Source: JALZBL01 sp040004775 (GTDB lineage: Bacteria; Actinomycetota; Actinomycetes; Mycobacteriales; Jatrophihabitantaceae). From it: DNA of 21,169 nucleotides. This document shows positions 6,670 through 13,107 of the stretch, one piece after another. A program made the translations under genes and the position numbers. Below the pieces are notes generated by a model. That model was not told the DNA's origin. It did not search any database and was given only the letters and a program-made list of their open reading frames with translations. Where the stretch lies: the NCBI GenBank assembly GCA_040004775.1, contig JBDUAD010000047.1:1-21169 (forward strand). The letters are read 5' to 3'. The number at the start of each line of letters is the position of its first letter. Within the stretch, counting starts at the first letter, position 1.

Positions 6670-7597
6670 ATGACGCCGCGTCGGAGCCGGACCAACGCCG
6701 GGCTTCGCTCGACGTGGACCACAGTGGACAGGTTGCGGATCCACGCCCTCGTGGCCGGTCCCGATCCCGAGCCCGGGCAGCCGGTGTTCGTGCTGGTGCA
6801 CGGGCTGGGGATGTCCAGCCGCTACGTGCTGCCGGTGTTGCGCGAGCTGGCCCGCACCCATCGCGTGCTCGCCCCGGACCTGCCCGGCTACAGCCGGTCC
6901 GACTCGCCTCGCCGGCGCTGGAACCTCGGCGAGCTGGCCGGCGGCCTGGCCGCCTGGCTCGACGCCACCGGCATCGACCGGTGCGTGCTCGTCGGCAACA
7001 GCCTCGGCGTCCAGGTGATCTCCACCCTGGCGGCGCGGCACCCACACCGTCCGGCTGCCGCCGTGCTCATCGGCCCGACCGGCGACCCGGCCGTCGGCGG
7101 GCTGTTCGGGCAGGGACTGCGACTGGCCCTGGACGGCTTGCGGGAACCGCCGGGCCTGCTGCTGGTCGCCGTGCGCGACTACGGGGGCCGGTCCTCTTGG
7201 CATGGCCGGACTGTTCGCCGAGGCGTTGCGGGCGCCGGAGGAACGCCAGCTGACTGCGCTGCGCGGACCGGTCCTCGTGGTTCGCGGCGCGCGTGATCCG
7301 GTGGCCGGGGCGGCCTGGTGCGAGCGGGTGCGGGAACTCGTGCCGCAGGGCCGGCTCGTGGTGATCCCAGGCTGCGCCCACGCGGTCAACTACAGCGCGC
7401 CGGTGCTCCTGGCGGAGGCCATCCGTTCCTTCGTCGCGGAAGCCGGCGTCACCGGCGTCAGCCGCATTACGGGCAGCATCGGCGACACAAGGGCTCAGGT
7501 ATCGAGCGCTCAGGTGTCGAGTGCGGATTCCTCGCCGATCACGTGGACGGCGGCCTCTTCGGCACTGGCCGCGCCGCCGTCGATGCCGGCGTCGTAG
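6670..7597 (+). pseudogene. Frameshifted alpha/beta hydrolase
   Basis: Frame 1 encodes a typical N-terminal hydrolase part: LVHGLGMSS (oxyanion region), APDLPGYSRSD, and the nucleophile elbow GNSLG. At 7183-7187 a run of five G pushes it out of frame. Removing one G gives YGAGPLGMAGLFAEALR and continues in frame 2 through LVVRGARDPVAG (acid residue) and GCAHAVNYSAP (catalytic His). The composite therefore has a full Ser-Asp-His triad. A single homopolymer indel is as likely to be a sequencing error as a mutation. The end at 7597 runs 88 bases into the opposing DUF5709 gene with non-conserved sequence, so the original stop may have been nearer 7450-7490. It diverges from the hemerythrin operon. 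The ATG at 6670 is used; GTG 6661 is possible. Confidence 0.8.
7493..7522 (-). repeat. 15-bp tandem duplication of a gene end
   Basis: Two 15-bp units (GCTCAGGTATCGAGC and GCTCAGGTGTCGAGT), 13 of 15 identical. On the minus strand each reads CTCGA(C/T)ACCTGA, that is Leu-Asp-Thr-stop, so the last three codons and stop of the DUF5709 gene are present twice. Confidence 0.8.
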
Positions 7598-7950
7598 CCG
7601 ATCTGGTCGGTCTCCGCGTCGCCGTGTGCGCCCTCGTCCGGTGCGATGAGTCGCCCGGCGCGGGGGTCCGGCACGCCGGTGTCGAAGTCGGGATCGTCGG
7701 CCGGGTCGTCGCCGGCGCCCACGTCTGGCTCCTCCTCGGCCAGACGCTGATCCAGCGACTCGCCCTCGAGCTGCTCGGCCTCCGTTGTGCCGAAGCGGGT
7801 GTTCTGCGGCTGACGGTCGGGCGGGGAGTAGCCGGTGTCCAGCGGGTCTGCGCGAGGGTCCTCCAGAACCTGGCTGTCGGTGTTGTCCCACTGCGGATTG
7901 TTCTCCTGGCCCTCGTAGACCACGTCGCCGTACAGGGAGTCATCGGTCAT
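7510..7950 (-). CDS. Acidic DUF5709 family protein
   Basis: A 146-residue soluble, strongly acidic protein of a family confined to actinobacteria and of unknown function. Recognition rests on LDTGYSPPDRQPQN followed by GTTEAEQLEGESLDQRLAEEEPD, the typical core. The remainder is Asp/Glu/Ala/Gly-rich and probably disordered (AGDDPADDPDFDTGVPDPR). The ATG at 7950 (MTDDSLYGDVVYEG) is preferred over in-frame codons up to 7989, which add only the unconserved MAQRRYPTWLSGA. It converges with the hydrolase gene and ends in the 15-bp duplication. Confidence 0.85.
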   Translation of the reverse strand: MTDDSLYGDVVYEGQENNPQWDNTDSQVLEDPRADPLDTGYSPPDRQPQNTRFGTTEAEQLEGESLDQRLAEEEPDVGAGDDPADDPDFDTGVPDPRAGRLIAPDEGAHGDAETDQIGYDAGIDGGAASAEEAAVHVIGEESALDT

Positions 7951-8052
7951 GGCGCCACTCAACCATGTCGGGTACCGACGCTGGGCCACCGGCCGTCGGG
8001 CCTGGGCCAGGGGACGCCCGAGTCCGTCGTAGGGCCCTATTAGCGTGGTCTC

Positions 8053-9402
8053 ATGCCTTCAGTGATGTGGTTCCGGCGGGATCTGCGCCTGCACGACCAT
8101 CCCGCCCTGTCCGCCGCCGCGGCGGCCGGTCCGGTCACCGCGCTGTTCGTCCTCGACGATGTCCTGCGCCGCCCGTCCGGCGGACCGCGGCTGGCCTTTC
8201 TCTACCGCAGCCTGCGCGCCCTGGACGCCGATCTGCGTGCGGCCGGCGGGCGACTCGTCGTACGCCAGGGCCGCCCGGAGCAGGTCGTGCCCGCGGTGGC
8301 CGCCGAGGCCGGAGCCACCTCCGTGCACGTCAGCGCCGACTTCAACCCCTACGGCGCGGCCCGCGACGACCGGGTGGAGGACGCTCTCGGCCCGGGAACC
8401 ACCCTGGTGCGCACCGGGTCGCCGTACGCGGTGGCGCCCGGACGGGTGACCAAGCCCGACGGCACGCCGTACAAGGTCTATTCGGCCTTCTACCGTCGCT
8501 GGCGCGAGCACGGGTGGCGCGACCCGGCGGACACCAACGCCCCGGCGATCGAGTGGGCCGACACCGACCCGGGCATCGACATCCCGGCCGACCCGGAGTT
8601 GGCCGAGGGGATCACGTTGCCCGTGGCCGGCGAGGCGGCGGCCGCGGCCACGTGGGCCCGCTTCACCCCGGACCGCCTGGCCGCGTACGCCGAGGGCCGC
8701 AATCGGCCCGACCGGGACGCGACCTCGCGGATGTCGGTGTACCTCAAGTACGGCGCGGTGCACCCGCGCACCCTGCTGGCCCAGCTCGGCCCCCACGACG
8801 AGATCTACCGTAAGGAGCTGGCCTGGCGGGAGTTCTACGCCGCGATCCTGCACTTCTTTCCCGAGTCGGCGCGCGACTACTTCGTGCCGGAGATGAAGCG
8901 GATCGCCTACGCCGATGGCGCTCAGGCGGCCGAGCACCTGCAAGCCTGGAAGGACGGCCGCACCGGCTTTCCCATCGTCGACGCCGGCATGCGCCAGATG
9001 CGGGCCGAGGGCTGGATGCACAACCGACTGCGGATGATCGTGGCGTCGTTCCTGGTCAAGGACCTGCACATCGAGTGGACGATCGGCGCCAAATACTTCA
9101 TGGAGCATCTCGTCGACGGCGACCTGGCCAGCAACCAGCACGGCTGGCAGTGGACCGCCGGCACCGGAACCGACGCCGCGCCGTTCTACCGGGTGTTCAA
9201 CCCCACCGCCCAGGGCCAGAAGTTCGACCCGCAGGGCGACTACGTCCGCCGCTGGGTGCCCGAACTGCGCGGACTCACCGGCGCCGATGTGCACGAGCCG
9301 TGGCTGCACGGAGGCGCGCCCGGGTACCCGGCGCCGATCGTGGACCACAAGAAGGAGCGCCAGGTGGCACTCGACCGCTACAACGAGGTCCGCGCCAGCT
9401 GA
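8053..9402 (+). CDS. phr: Deoxyribodipyrimidine photolyase (class I CPD type)
   Basis: A 449-residue enzyme that repairs UV cyclobutane pyrimidine dimers using blue light and FAD. The N-terminal antenna Rossmann domain begins VMWFRRDLRLHDHPAL, and the C-terminal FAD domain has GRTGFPIVDAGMRQM, GWMHNRLRMIVASFLVKDL, DGDLASNQHGWQW, AGTGTDAAPFYRVFNP and RRWVPEL. Trp342 and Trp365 lie 23 residues apart, as do Trp359 and Trp382 of the E. coli electron-transfer chain; the third, surface Trp seems replaced (see findings). Length is normal and the reading frame intact. No Shine-Dalgarno is seen. TATTAG lies about 8 bases before the ATG and a 10-bp palindrome TAGGGCCCTA at 8030-8039, so the transcript may be leaderless. 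Confidence 0.96.
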   Translation: MPSVMWFRRDLRLHDHPALSAAAAAGPVTALFVLDDVLRRPSGGPRLAFLYRSLRALDADLRAAGGRLVVRQGRPEQVVPAVAAEAGATSVHVSADFNPYGAARDDRVEDALGPGTTLVRTGSPYAVAPGRVTKPDGTPYKVYSAFYRRWREHGWRDPADTNAPAIEWADTDPGIDIPADPELAEGITLPVAGEAAAAATWARFTPDRLAAYAEGRNRPDRDATSRMSVYLKYGAVHPRTLLAQLGPHDEIYRKELAWREFYAAILHFFPESARDYFVPEMKRIAYADGAQAAEHLQAWKDGRTGFPIVDAGMRQMRAEGWMHNRLRMIVASFLVKDLHIEWTIGAKYFMEHLVDGDLASNQHGWQWTAGTGTDAAPFYRVFNPTAQGQKFDPQGDYVRRWVPELRGLTGADVHEPWLHGGAPGYPAPIVDHKKERQVALDRYNEVRAS

Positions 9403-9456
9403 CCGGGTCGGCGCGCGGGGCTCGCGCTAGGCGCCCTCGCGTGGGAGATTGCGCCC

Positions 9457-10266
9457 GTGTCGTACGAGATCAGCCGACGGGCTCGGCTGAGCAGCCCGCC
9501 TGATGGCGGCAGCGGCGGGGCTGGCGGCCCTGTAGCGAGGAAAGCCCCTCTGCCCGCACGGCCGCGGCGCGCAGCACCTCCCCGACGCGCAGCACCTCCC
9601 CGACGCGCAGCACCTCCCCGACGCGGGGCAGCCGTCGCGTCGTCGGTCATCGCCTTCCGGGCCACCCTTCCCGTGCTGTGCTGGCACCAGTTGCGCAACT
9701 GGACCGGCGCGGACCGCGTGTACGACCGGAAGGTGTTGGTCTGTCCCCCGGCCGCCTTCCGGGCTCAGCTCGATGCCCTCGTCCGGGCCGGGTACACCAC
9801 CATCAGCCCCGACCAGTACCTCAGCCACCTCGTCCACGGTGCCGCCGTGTCGCCCCGACCGGTGCTGCTCACCTTCGACGACGCCCAGGCCAGCCAGGTC
9901 ACCGTCGACCTGCCGGAGGTGAAACGGCGCGGCCTGAGCGCAACCTTCTTCATCAAGACCGTCGTACTTGATCAGCCGAGCTGGATGATTCGAGCCGACC
10001 TAAGGCACCTGTCCGCGGCCGGCATGACGATCGCCGCCCGCTTCAACTATCCCTACGGTGCCTGGAACCGAGCCGACTTCGCCCACCTCGCGGTCGCGGG
10101 GTACGCAACCCGCGTTCCAGCTGACCGAGAAGGCGATGGACTCCGCCCGTCCGCTGTACACGTTGCGCCGCCGGCTCGTCGATTCGACCTGGAGCCGTCG
10201 GCAACTGCTCAATCAGATGCGTGCGATGAGCCGGGGATCGGACCGGATCGAGGAGCCGGGTCGTGA
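9457..10266 (+). pseudogene. Damaged polysaccharide deacetylase (NodB-like)
   Basis: Family enzymes remove acetyl groups from surface polysaccharide or peptidoglycan. The core is recognisable: LPVLCWHQLRNWTG, LDALVRAGYTTISPDQYLSHL, LLTFDD (metal-binding Asp pair, about residue 141) and LSATFFIKT. After LRHLSAAGMTI the reading jumps straight to FNYPYGAWNRADF, so roughly 35-40 residues holding the metal-binding His-x3-His motif are missing in frame. Near 10105 one extra base moves the true sequence to frame 2 (AFQLTEKAMDSARPLYTLRR, VDSTWS). Two independent lesions argue for a dead gene. The N-terminus is low-complexity Ala/Pro/Arg from an 18-bp repeat rather than a normal signal peptide, so the start is uncertain. 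Confidence 0.8.
9569..9622. repeat. Three tandem copies of an 18-bp unit
   Basis: GCGCAGCACCTCCCCGAC occurs three times without error, followed by GCG. In the deacetylase frame it encodes repeated Arg-Arg-Ala-Ala-Pro-Pro. An exact in-frame multiple of three suggests recent slippage. Confidence 0.95.
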
Positions 10267-11160
10267 TCAGTCCGGTTCGATGCCCCACTCAGCTGACCAG
10301 CTCTCGCCCGCCTGCAGGACCCGCAGGTCGGTGCCGCTGTTGAATGCGTCGGCCGGGCAGGTCATCGGCTCGACGGCCACCGCGGCACCGTCGATGAGCG
10401 TGGGCAGGGTGAACACCTGCACGGTGGAGAAGGCCACGGCGTCCCACCACACCCGGGTGGTCCGCTCCCCGGCGCGCAGCTCGACGTGCTCGCGCCCGTC
10501 GCGTTGGCGCAGGCCGGTGAAAGCGGTGTCCAGGCGCAGGGCGCCGAGGCGGCGCCGCGTGCGGAAGTCGTACCCCGTCCCCGCGACGTCCACGGTGTCC
10601 ACGGGCAGCGAGCGCTCGTCGGTGGCGATGCGACGCTCGGCCGGAACCATCAGCTCGACATCGTCCAGCGCGACGTTGCCGACCGTGAGGTAGGGGTGGC
10701 AGCCGGCGCCGAACGGGAGCGCGACGGCGCCGGTGTTCTGCGCGCCCAGCCGCACGCTCAGCCCACCGGCGGCCTCGACGCGGTAAGTCACCTCCGCCCG
10801 CAACTCGAACGGCCAGCCCTTCTGCGGCACGACGTCGCAGGCCAGGCTCAGCTCGTTCGGTGTCTGCGCGGTGAGCGACCAGCGCACCCAGTTGGCCAGG
10901 CCGTGGCTGGCGTTGCCGTTGGCCGGCTCGGTCAGGGCCAGCTGGAGGTCCTGTCCGCCGAAGGCGTAGTGGCCGTCGCGGATGCGGTTCGGCCACGGCA
11001 TCAGCACCGCCCCATTCGACTTGGGCGGCAGCCGGTCCGGATGGTGCACCACGGTGACCTCACGGTCGCCGACCCGGTAGCCGCGCAAGGTGGCGCCGAC
11101 CTCGCTCACCCAGACCCGGTGCTCGCCGTCAGCGATCTCGTACTGCGTACCGGTGATCAT
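10267..11160 (-). CDS. Aldose 1-epimerase family protein
   Basis: A 297-residue galactose-mutarotase fold protein that interconverts sugar anomers, or acts on sugar phosphates. Family motifs include LMPWPNRIRDG, GNASHGLAN (His86), the catalytic GAGCHPYL (His155), LDTAFT (Asp210) and VAVEPMTCPADAFNSG, with Glu263 as the candidate general base. It is cytoplasmic, with no signal peptide. The ATG at 11160 is the natural start; an Asp-Gly-Glu strand follows directly. It lies downstream of rslA on the same strand, but a hairpin separates them. Its stop abuts that of the convergent deacetylase gene with no gap (10266/10267). Confidence 0.9.
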   Translation of the reverse strand: MITGTQYEIADGEHRVWVSEVGATLRGYRVGDREVTVVHHPDRLPPKSNGAVLMPWPNRIRDGHYAFGGQDLQLALTEPANGNASHGLANWVRWSLTAQTPNELSLACDVVPQKGWPFELRAEVTYRVEAAGGLSVRLGAQNTGAVALPFGAGCHPYLTVGNVALDDVELMVPAERRIATDERSLPVDTVDVAGTGYDFRTRRRLGALRLDTAFTGLRQRDGREHVELRAGERTTRVWWDAVAFSTVQVFTLPTLIDGAAVAVEPMTCPADAFNSGTDLRVLQAGESWSAEWGIEPD

Positions 11161-11172
11161 CGTGGCGTCGCC

Positions 11173-11204
11173 TGCACGGGCAGCAACCTATCGCTGCCCA
11201 GGCA
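11173..11204 (-). terminator. Hairpin between rslA and the epimerase gene
   Basis: GGGCAGC (11178-11184) and GCTGCCC (11193-11199) pair perfectly around an 8-base loop. TGC / GCA extend the stem beyond a 2x2 mismatch. It lies directly after the rslA stop codon and has no T-tract. It could end the sigL-rslA transcript or lie in the leader of the epimerase gene. Confidence 0.5.
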
Positions 11205-11205
11205 C

Positions 11206-11877
11206 TCAGCGGGTGCCGGACAGCAGGACCCGGCCGGAGGAGGCGCGGATCTCGACTCGAGCAATCTGGTCCACGGGCAGCGCCGTTCCCGCGGCCAGCA
11301 CGCTGGTATCCCCCGGTCCGGCTCGCCACGTGCCGATCTGTTCGGCCTTCCCCGACCGGTCGGCGACGAAGAGCAGGTACACCTGCTTCGCGCCGATGAA
11401 ACCGTCGTCGGTGCAGCGCATGTCGATCTGCGTACCCCACTTCTTGGCCTGCAGGACGACGGAGGCGTGCAGCGCCCCACCCTGGTAGGTCTGGGCGAGC
11501 GCGATCGTCGACGTCGATTTCGGCGTCGAGCCGCCCTGGCCGAGTTCGGTGGATCCGGCGAGGACGAAGAACGCGATCAGGGCGGCCGCGGCCAGGCCCG
11601 CCGCGCCGACCACCCACCGGCGGCCGGTCCGCCGTGCCCGGTGGACCGCGGTGACCAGCGCCGGCAGGACCGAGGGCGGCAGCGGCGGCCCGGGATCGCC
11701 CAGGACGTCGGCAGCGGGAATCCGGGACAAGATGCCCGGCATCCCGGCCAGCTCCCCGACGGCGCGGGAGCAGTCGTCGCAGGTTTCGAGATGGCGCTCG
11801 TAGTCGCGCCGCTCGGCCGGGGACAGCGCCCCAAGGACGTAGGCGGCGTCGAGTTCGGCGAACGGGTCGTCGCTCAT
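11206..11877 (-). CDS. rslA: Zinc anti-sigma factor, RslA-like
   Basis: A 223-residue membrane anti-sigma factor that should hold SigL inactive until released. The N-terminal domain (DAAYVLGALSPAERRDYERHL) carries the zinc motif H-x3-C-x2-C at His29, Cys33 and Cys36. A single membrane helix spans about 88-108 after an Arg-rich stop-transfer stretch (RARRTGRR), and the extracytoplasmic domain (WGTQIDMRC, IGTWRAGPGDTSVLAAG, PVDQIARVEIRASSGRVLL) follows the sensor-like fold of Mycobacterium tuberculosis RslA closely. The ATG at 11877 overlaps the sigL stop by 4 bases (ATGA), giving coupled synthesis and a fixed start. Redox-labile zinc in such domains is known for the family; that this one senses oxidation is inference. 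Confidence 0.9.
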   Translation of the reverse strand: MSDDPFAELDAAYVLGALSPAERRDYERHLETCDDCSRAVGELAGMPGILSRIPAADVLGDPGPPLPPSVLPALVTAVHRARRTGRRWVVGAAGLAAAALIAFFVLAGSTELGQGGSTPKSTSTIALAQTYQGGALHASVVLQAKKWGTQIDMRCTDDGFIGAKQVYLLFVADRSGKAEQIGTWRAGPGDTSVLAAGTALPVDQIARVEIRASSGRVLLSGTR

Positions 11878-12386
11878 CGTTCCACCCCCAGTTCCTGAAA
11901 GCTCAGTCGAAGCGCCCGCAGCGCGTAGTGCGTGCGGGATTTCACGGTGCCCTCGGCGATGTCGAGAGCGCGGGCAGCTTCGGCGGTGCTGCTGCCGCGG
12001 TAGAAGCATTCGACCAGCACCGCCCGGTGGTCGGGCGTGAGCCGGCCCAGAGCTTCGGCGATCAGCCAGGCGTCGAGCGCCTGGTCGATCTCGTCCGGGA
12101 CCGCTCGTTCCGGTGGCTCGGCCATGGCCAATTCCCGCGCGGTTCGCGGGCTGCGCCATTCGTCGATGACTATGCGTTTGGCCACGGTGAACAGCCACGA
12201 TCGCGCCGACCGGGTGGACTGGTCGAGCACCTTGGGGGTGCGCCAGGCCCGCAGCAGCGTTTCCTGGACCACATCCTCCGCCCGGGTCCGGTCCCCCGAG
12301 GTCAGGCGCAAGGCGAAGCTCCACAGCGCCGCGGCGTGTTCGTCGTGCAGCGCACGCATCAGCTCGACGTCGGCTGCGTTCGACAT
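11874..12386 (-). CDS. sigL: ECF sigma factor, SigL-type
   Basis: A 170-residue extracytoplasmic-function sigma factor. Region 2 runs from LMRALHDEHAAALWSFALRL through AEDVVQETLLRAWR to SWLFTVAKRIVIDEWR. Region 4 is LTPDHRAVLVECFYRG, then the helix-turn-helix TAEAARALDIAEGTVKSR and HYALRALRLSFQELGV. The wording is strikingly close to M. tuberculosis SigL, and the partner anti-sigma gene overlaps it. The ATG at 12386 follows GGAGG by 5-6 bases; in-frame codons further upstream lack homology. Upstream lies a matching promoter, so SigL probably activates its own operon. SigK-type factors are the nearest alternative, but the RslA-like partner favours SigL. Confidence 0.9.
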   Translation of the reverse strand: MSNAADVELMRALHDEHAAALWSFALRLTSGDRTRAEDVVQETLLRAWRTPKVLDQSTRSARSWLFTVAKRIVIDEWRSPRTARELAMAEPPERAVPDEIDQALDAWLIAEALGRLTPDHRAVLVECFYRGSSTAEAARALDIAEGTVKSRTHYALRALRLSFQELGVER

Positions 12387-12402
12387 GGCCACCTCCGTCC
12401 TT

Positions 12403-12430
12403 CCCACGCCGGCGGCGGTCCAACGGTTCA
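12403..12430 (-). promoter_or_regulatory. Sigma-L-type promoter of sigL-rslA
   Basis: On the minus strand TGAACC (12430-12425), a 16-base spacer, then CGTGGG (12408-12403). As I recall it, the mycobacterial sigma-L consensus is TGAACC-N16-CGT. The -35 is the last unit of the 13-bp repeat array, and GGAGG and the sigL ATG follow within about 20 bases, so autoregulation is likely. Confidence 0.7.
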
Positions 12431-12489
12431 CATAGCCGGTTCACATAGCCGGTTCACATAGCCGGTTCACATAGCCGGTTCACATCGCC
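12425..12489. repeat. Five tandem 13-bp repeats carrying the -35 motif
   Basis: GGTTCACATAGCC occurs four times exactly (12425, 12438, 12451, 12464), then GGTTCACATCGCC at 12477. On the minus strand every unit contains GTGAACC, the sigma-L -35 element. Only the copy nearest sigL has CGT 16 bases downstream. The last unit also forms an inverted repeat, GGTTCAC-N10-GTGAACC, with the -35 of the opposite promoter. Confidence 0.95.
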
Positions 12490-12494
12490 GCGAG

Positions 12495-12522
12495 TGAACC
12501 GCGCTGCGCTCGCCGCCGTGAT
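12495..12522 (+). promoter_or_regulatory. Sigma-L-type promoter of the Rieske gene
   Basis: TGAACC (12495-12500), a 16-base spacer, CGTGAT (12517-12522): the same elements and spacing as the divergent sigL promoter, pointing to the Rieske gene, with a leader of roughly 45 bases. Finding the same architecture twice within 100 bp makes chance unlikely. Confidence 0.65.
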
Positions 12523-12575
12523 TCAAGGAGCCGTGATCTCAAGGACAGGACGCCCCGAACCGGAGGACGACAGCG

Positions 12576-13071
12576 ATGACCGAGACAGAGATGGACCGCC
12601 GCACCGTACTGCGCGTGGCGGGGGTGGGGGCAGCCGGCGCGGCCGGGATTCGCCGCCCTGGCCGCGTGCGGCGGCTCCAGCTATGGCAGCAGTAGTTCCA
12701 CGGCGAAGTCCACGGCCGCCGCGACGTCGAGCCCCGCTTCGAGCGCGCCGTCGAGCGCCGCTACGTCCTCCCCATCCGGCAGGAAGATCGTGGCCCTGGC
12801 CGACATCCCGGTGGGCGGTTGGGTGGCCGCCACGATCAACGGCAAGCAGGCCCTCGTAACCCGACCGCGCGCGGGCACGGTGAAGGCGTTCAGCTCGATC
12901 TGCACCCATAAGGGCTGCACCGTCAACCCGGGACCGGGGCCGACGCTGAACTGCCCGTGCCACGGCTCGATGTACAACGTCTCCACCGGGGCACCGGTGG
13001 CCGGCCCGGCGCCGAGCCCGCTGCCGCGCATCCCGGTGAAGCTTTCCGGCGGCAACGTCGTCGCCGGATAG
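12576..13071 (+). pseudogene. Tat-exported Rieske [2Fe-2S] lipoprotein, one frameshift
   Basis: Frame 3 starts at ATG 12576 after GGAGG and gives MDRRTVLRVAGVGAAGAAG, a twin-arginine signal. One extra base near 12648 (GGG-A-TTC) shifts the true reading to frame 1: FAALAACGGSS, with lipobox LAAC, a Ser/Ala/Thr linker, then VALADIPVGGWVAATINGKQ and the Rieske cluster motifs CTHKGC and CPCHGSMYN, ending at TAG 13071. The corrected product would be ~165 residues, normal for small actinobacterial Tat-Rieske lipoproteins. Everything else is conserved, so the shift may be an assembly error or a very recent mutation. The sigma-L-type promoter upstream makes it a likely SigL target acting in electron transfer at the outer face of the membrane. 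Confidence 0.85.
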
Positions 13072-13086
13072 CGGCGCGACCGCCGC
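13071..13086. terminator. Short GC hairpin at the Rieske stop codon
   Basis: GCGGCG (13071-13076), loop CGAC, CGCCGC (13081-13086). It begins on the last base of the Rieske stop and lies between convergent genes. It is small and has no T-tract, so this is only a possible terminator. Confidence 0.4.
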
Positions 13087-13107
13087 CGCACAGCTGGACC
13101 CGTTCCC

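Noticed and set aside
8059..9348. 429-codon open frame on the minus strand
   Set aside because: It is fully antisense to the intact photolyase and arises from GC-rich third positions; its protein has no recognisable motifs.
9569..9622. Short 18-bp repeats as a CRISPR array
   Set aside because: Units are directly abutting with no spacers, so this is a simple tandem repeat; the same holds for the arrays at 12425 and 16144.
9427..9837. 136-codon minus-strand frame over the deacetylase 5' part
   Set aside because: The repeat-derived Gly/Arg/Cys tract and antisense position show a shadow; no motif.
10486..11898. 470-codon plus-strand frame
   Set aside because: It covers the epimerase and rslA genes antisense; both minus-strand genes have clear family motifs.
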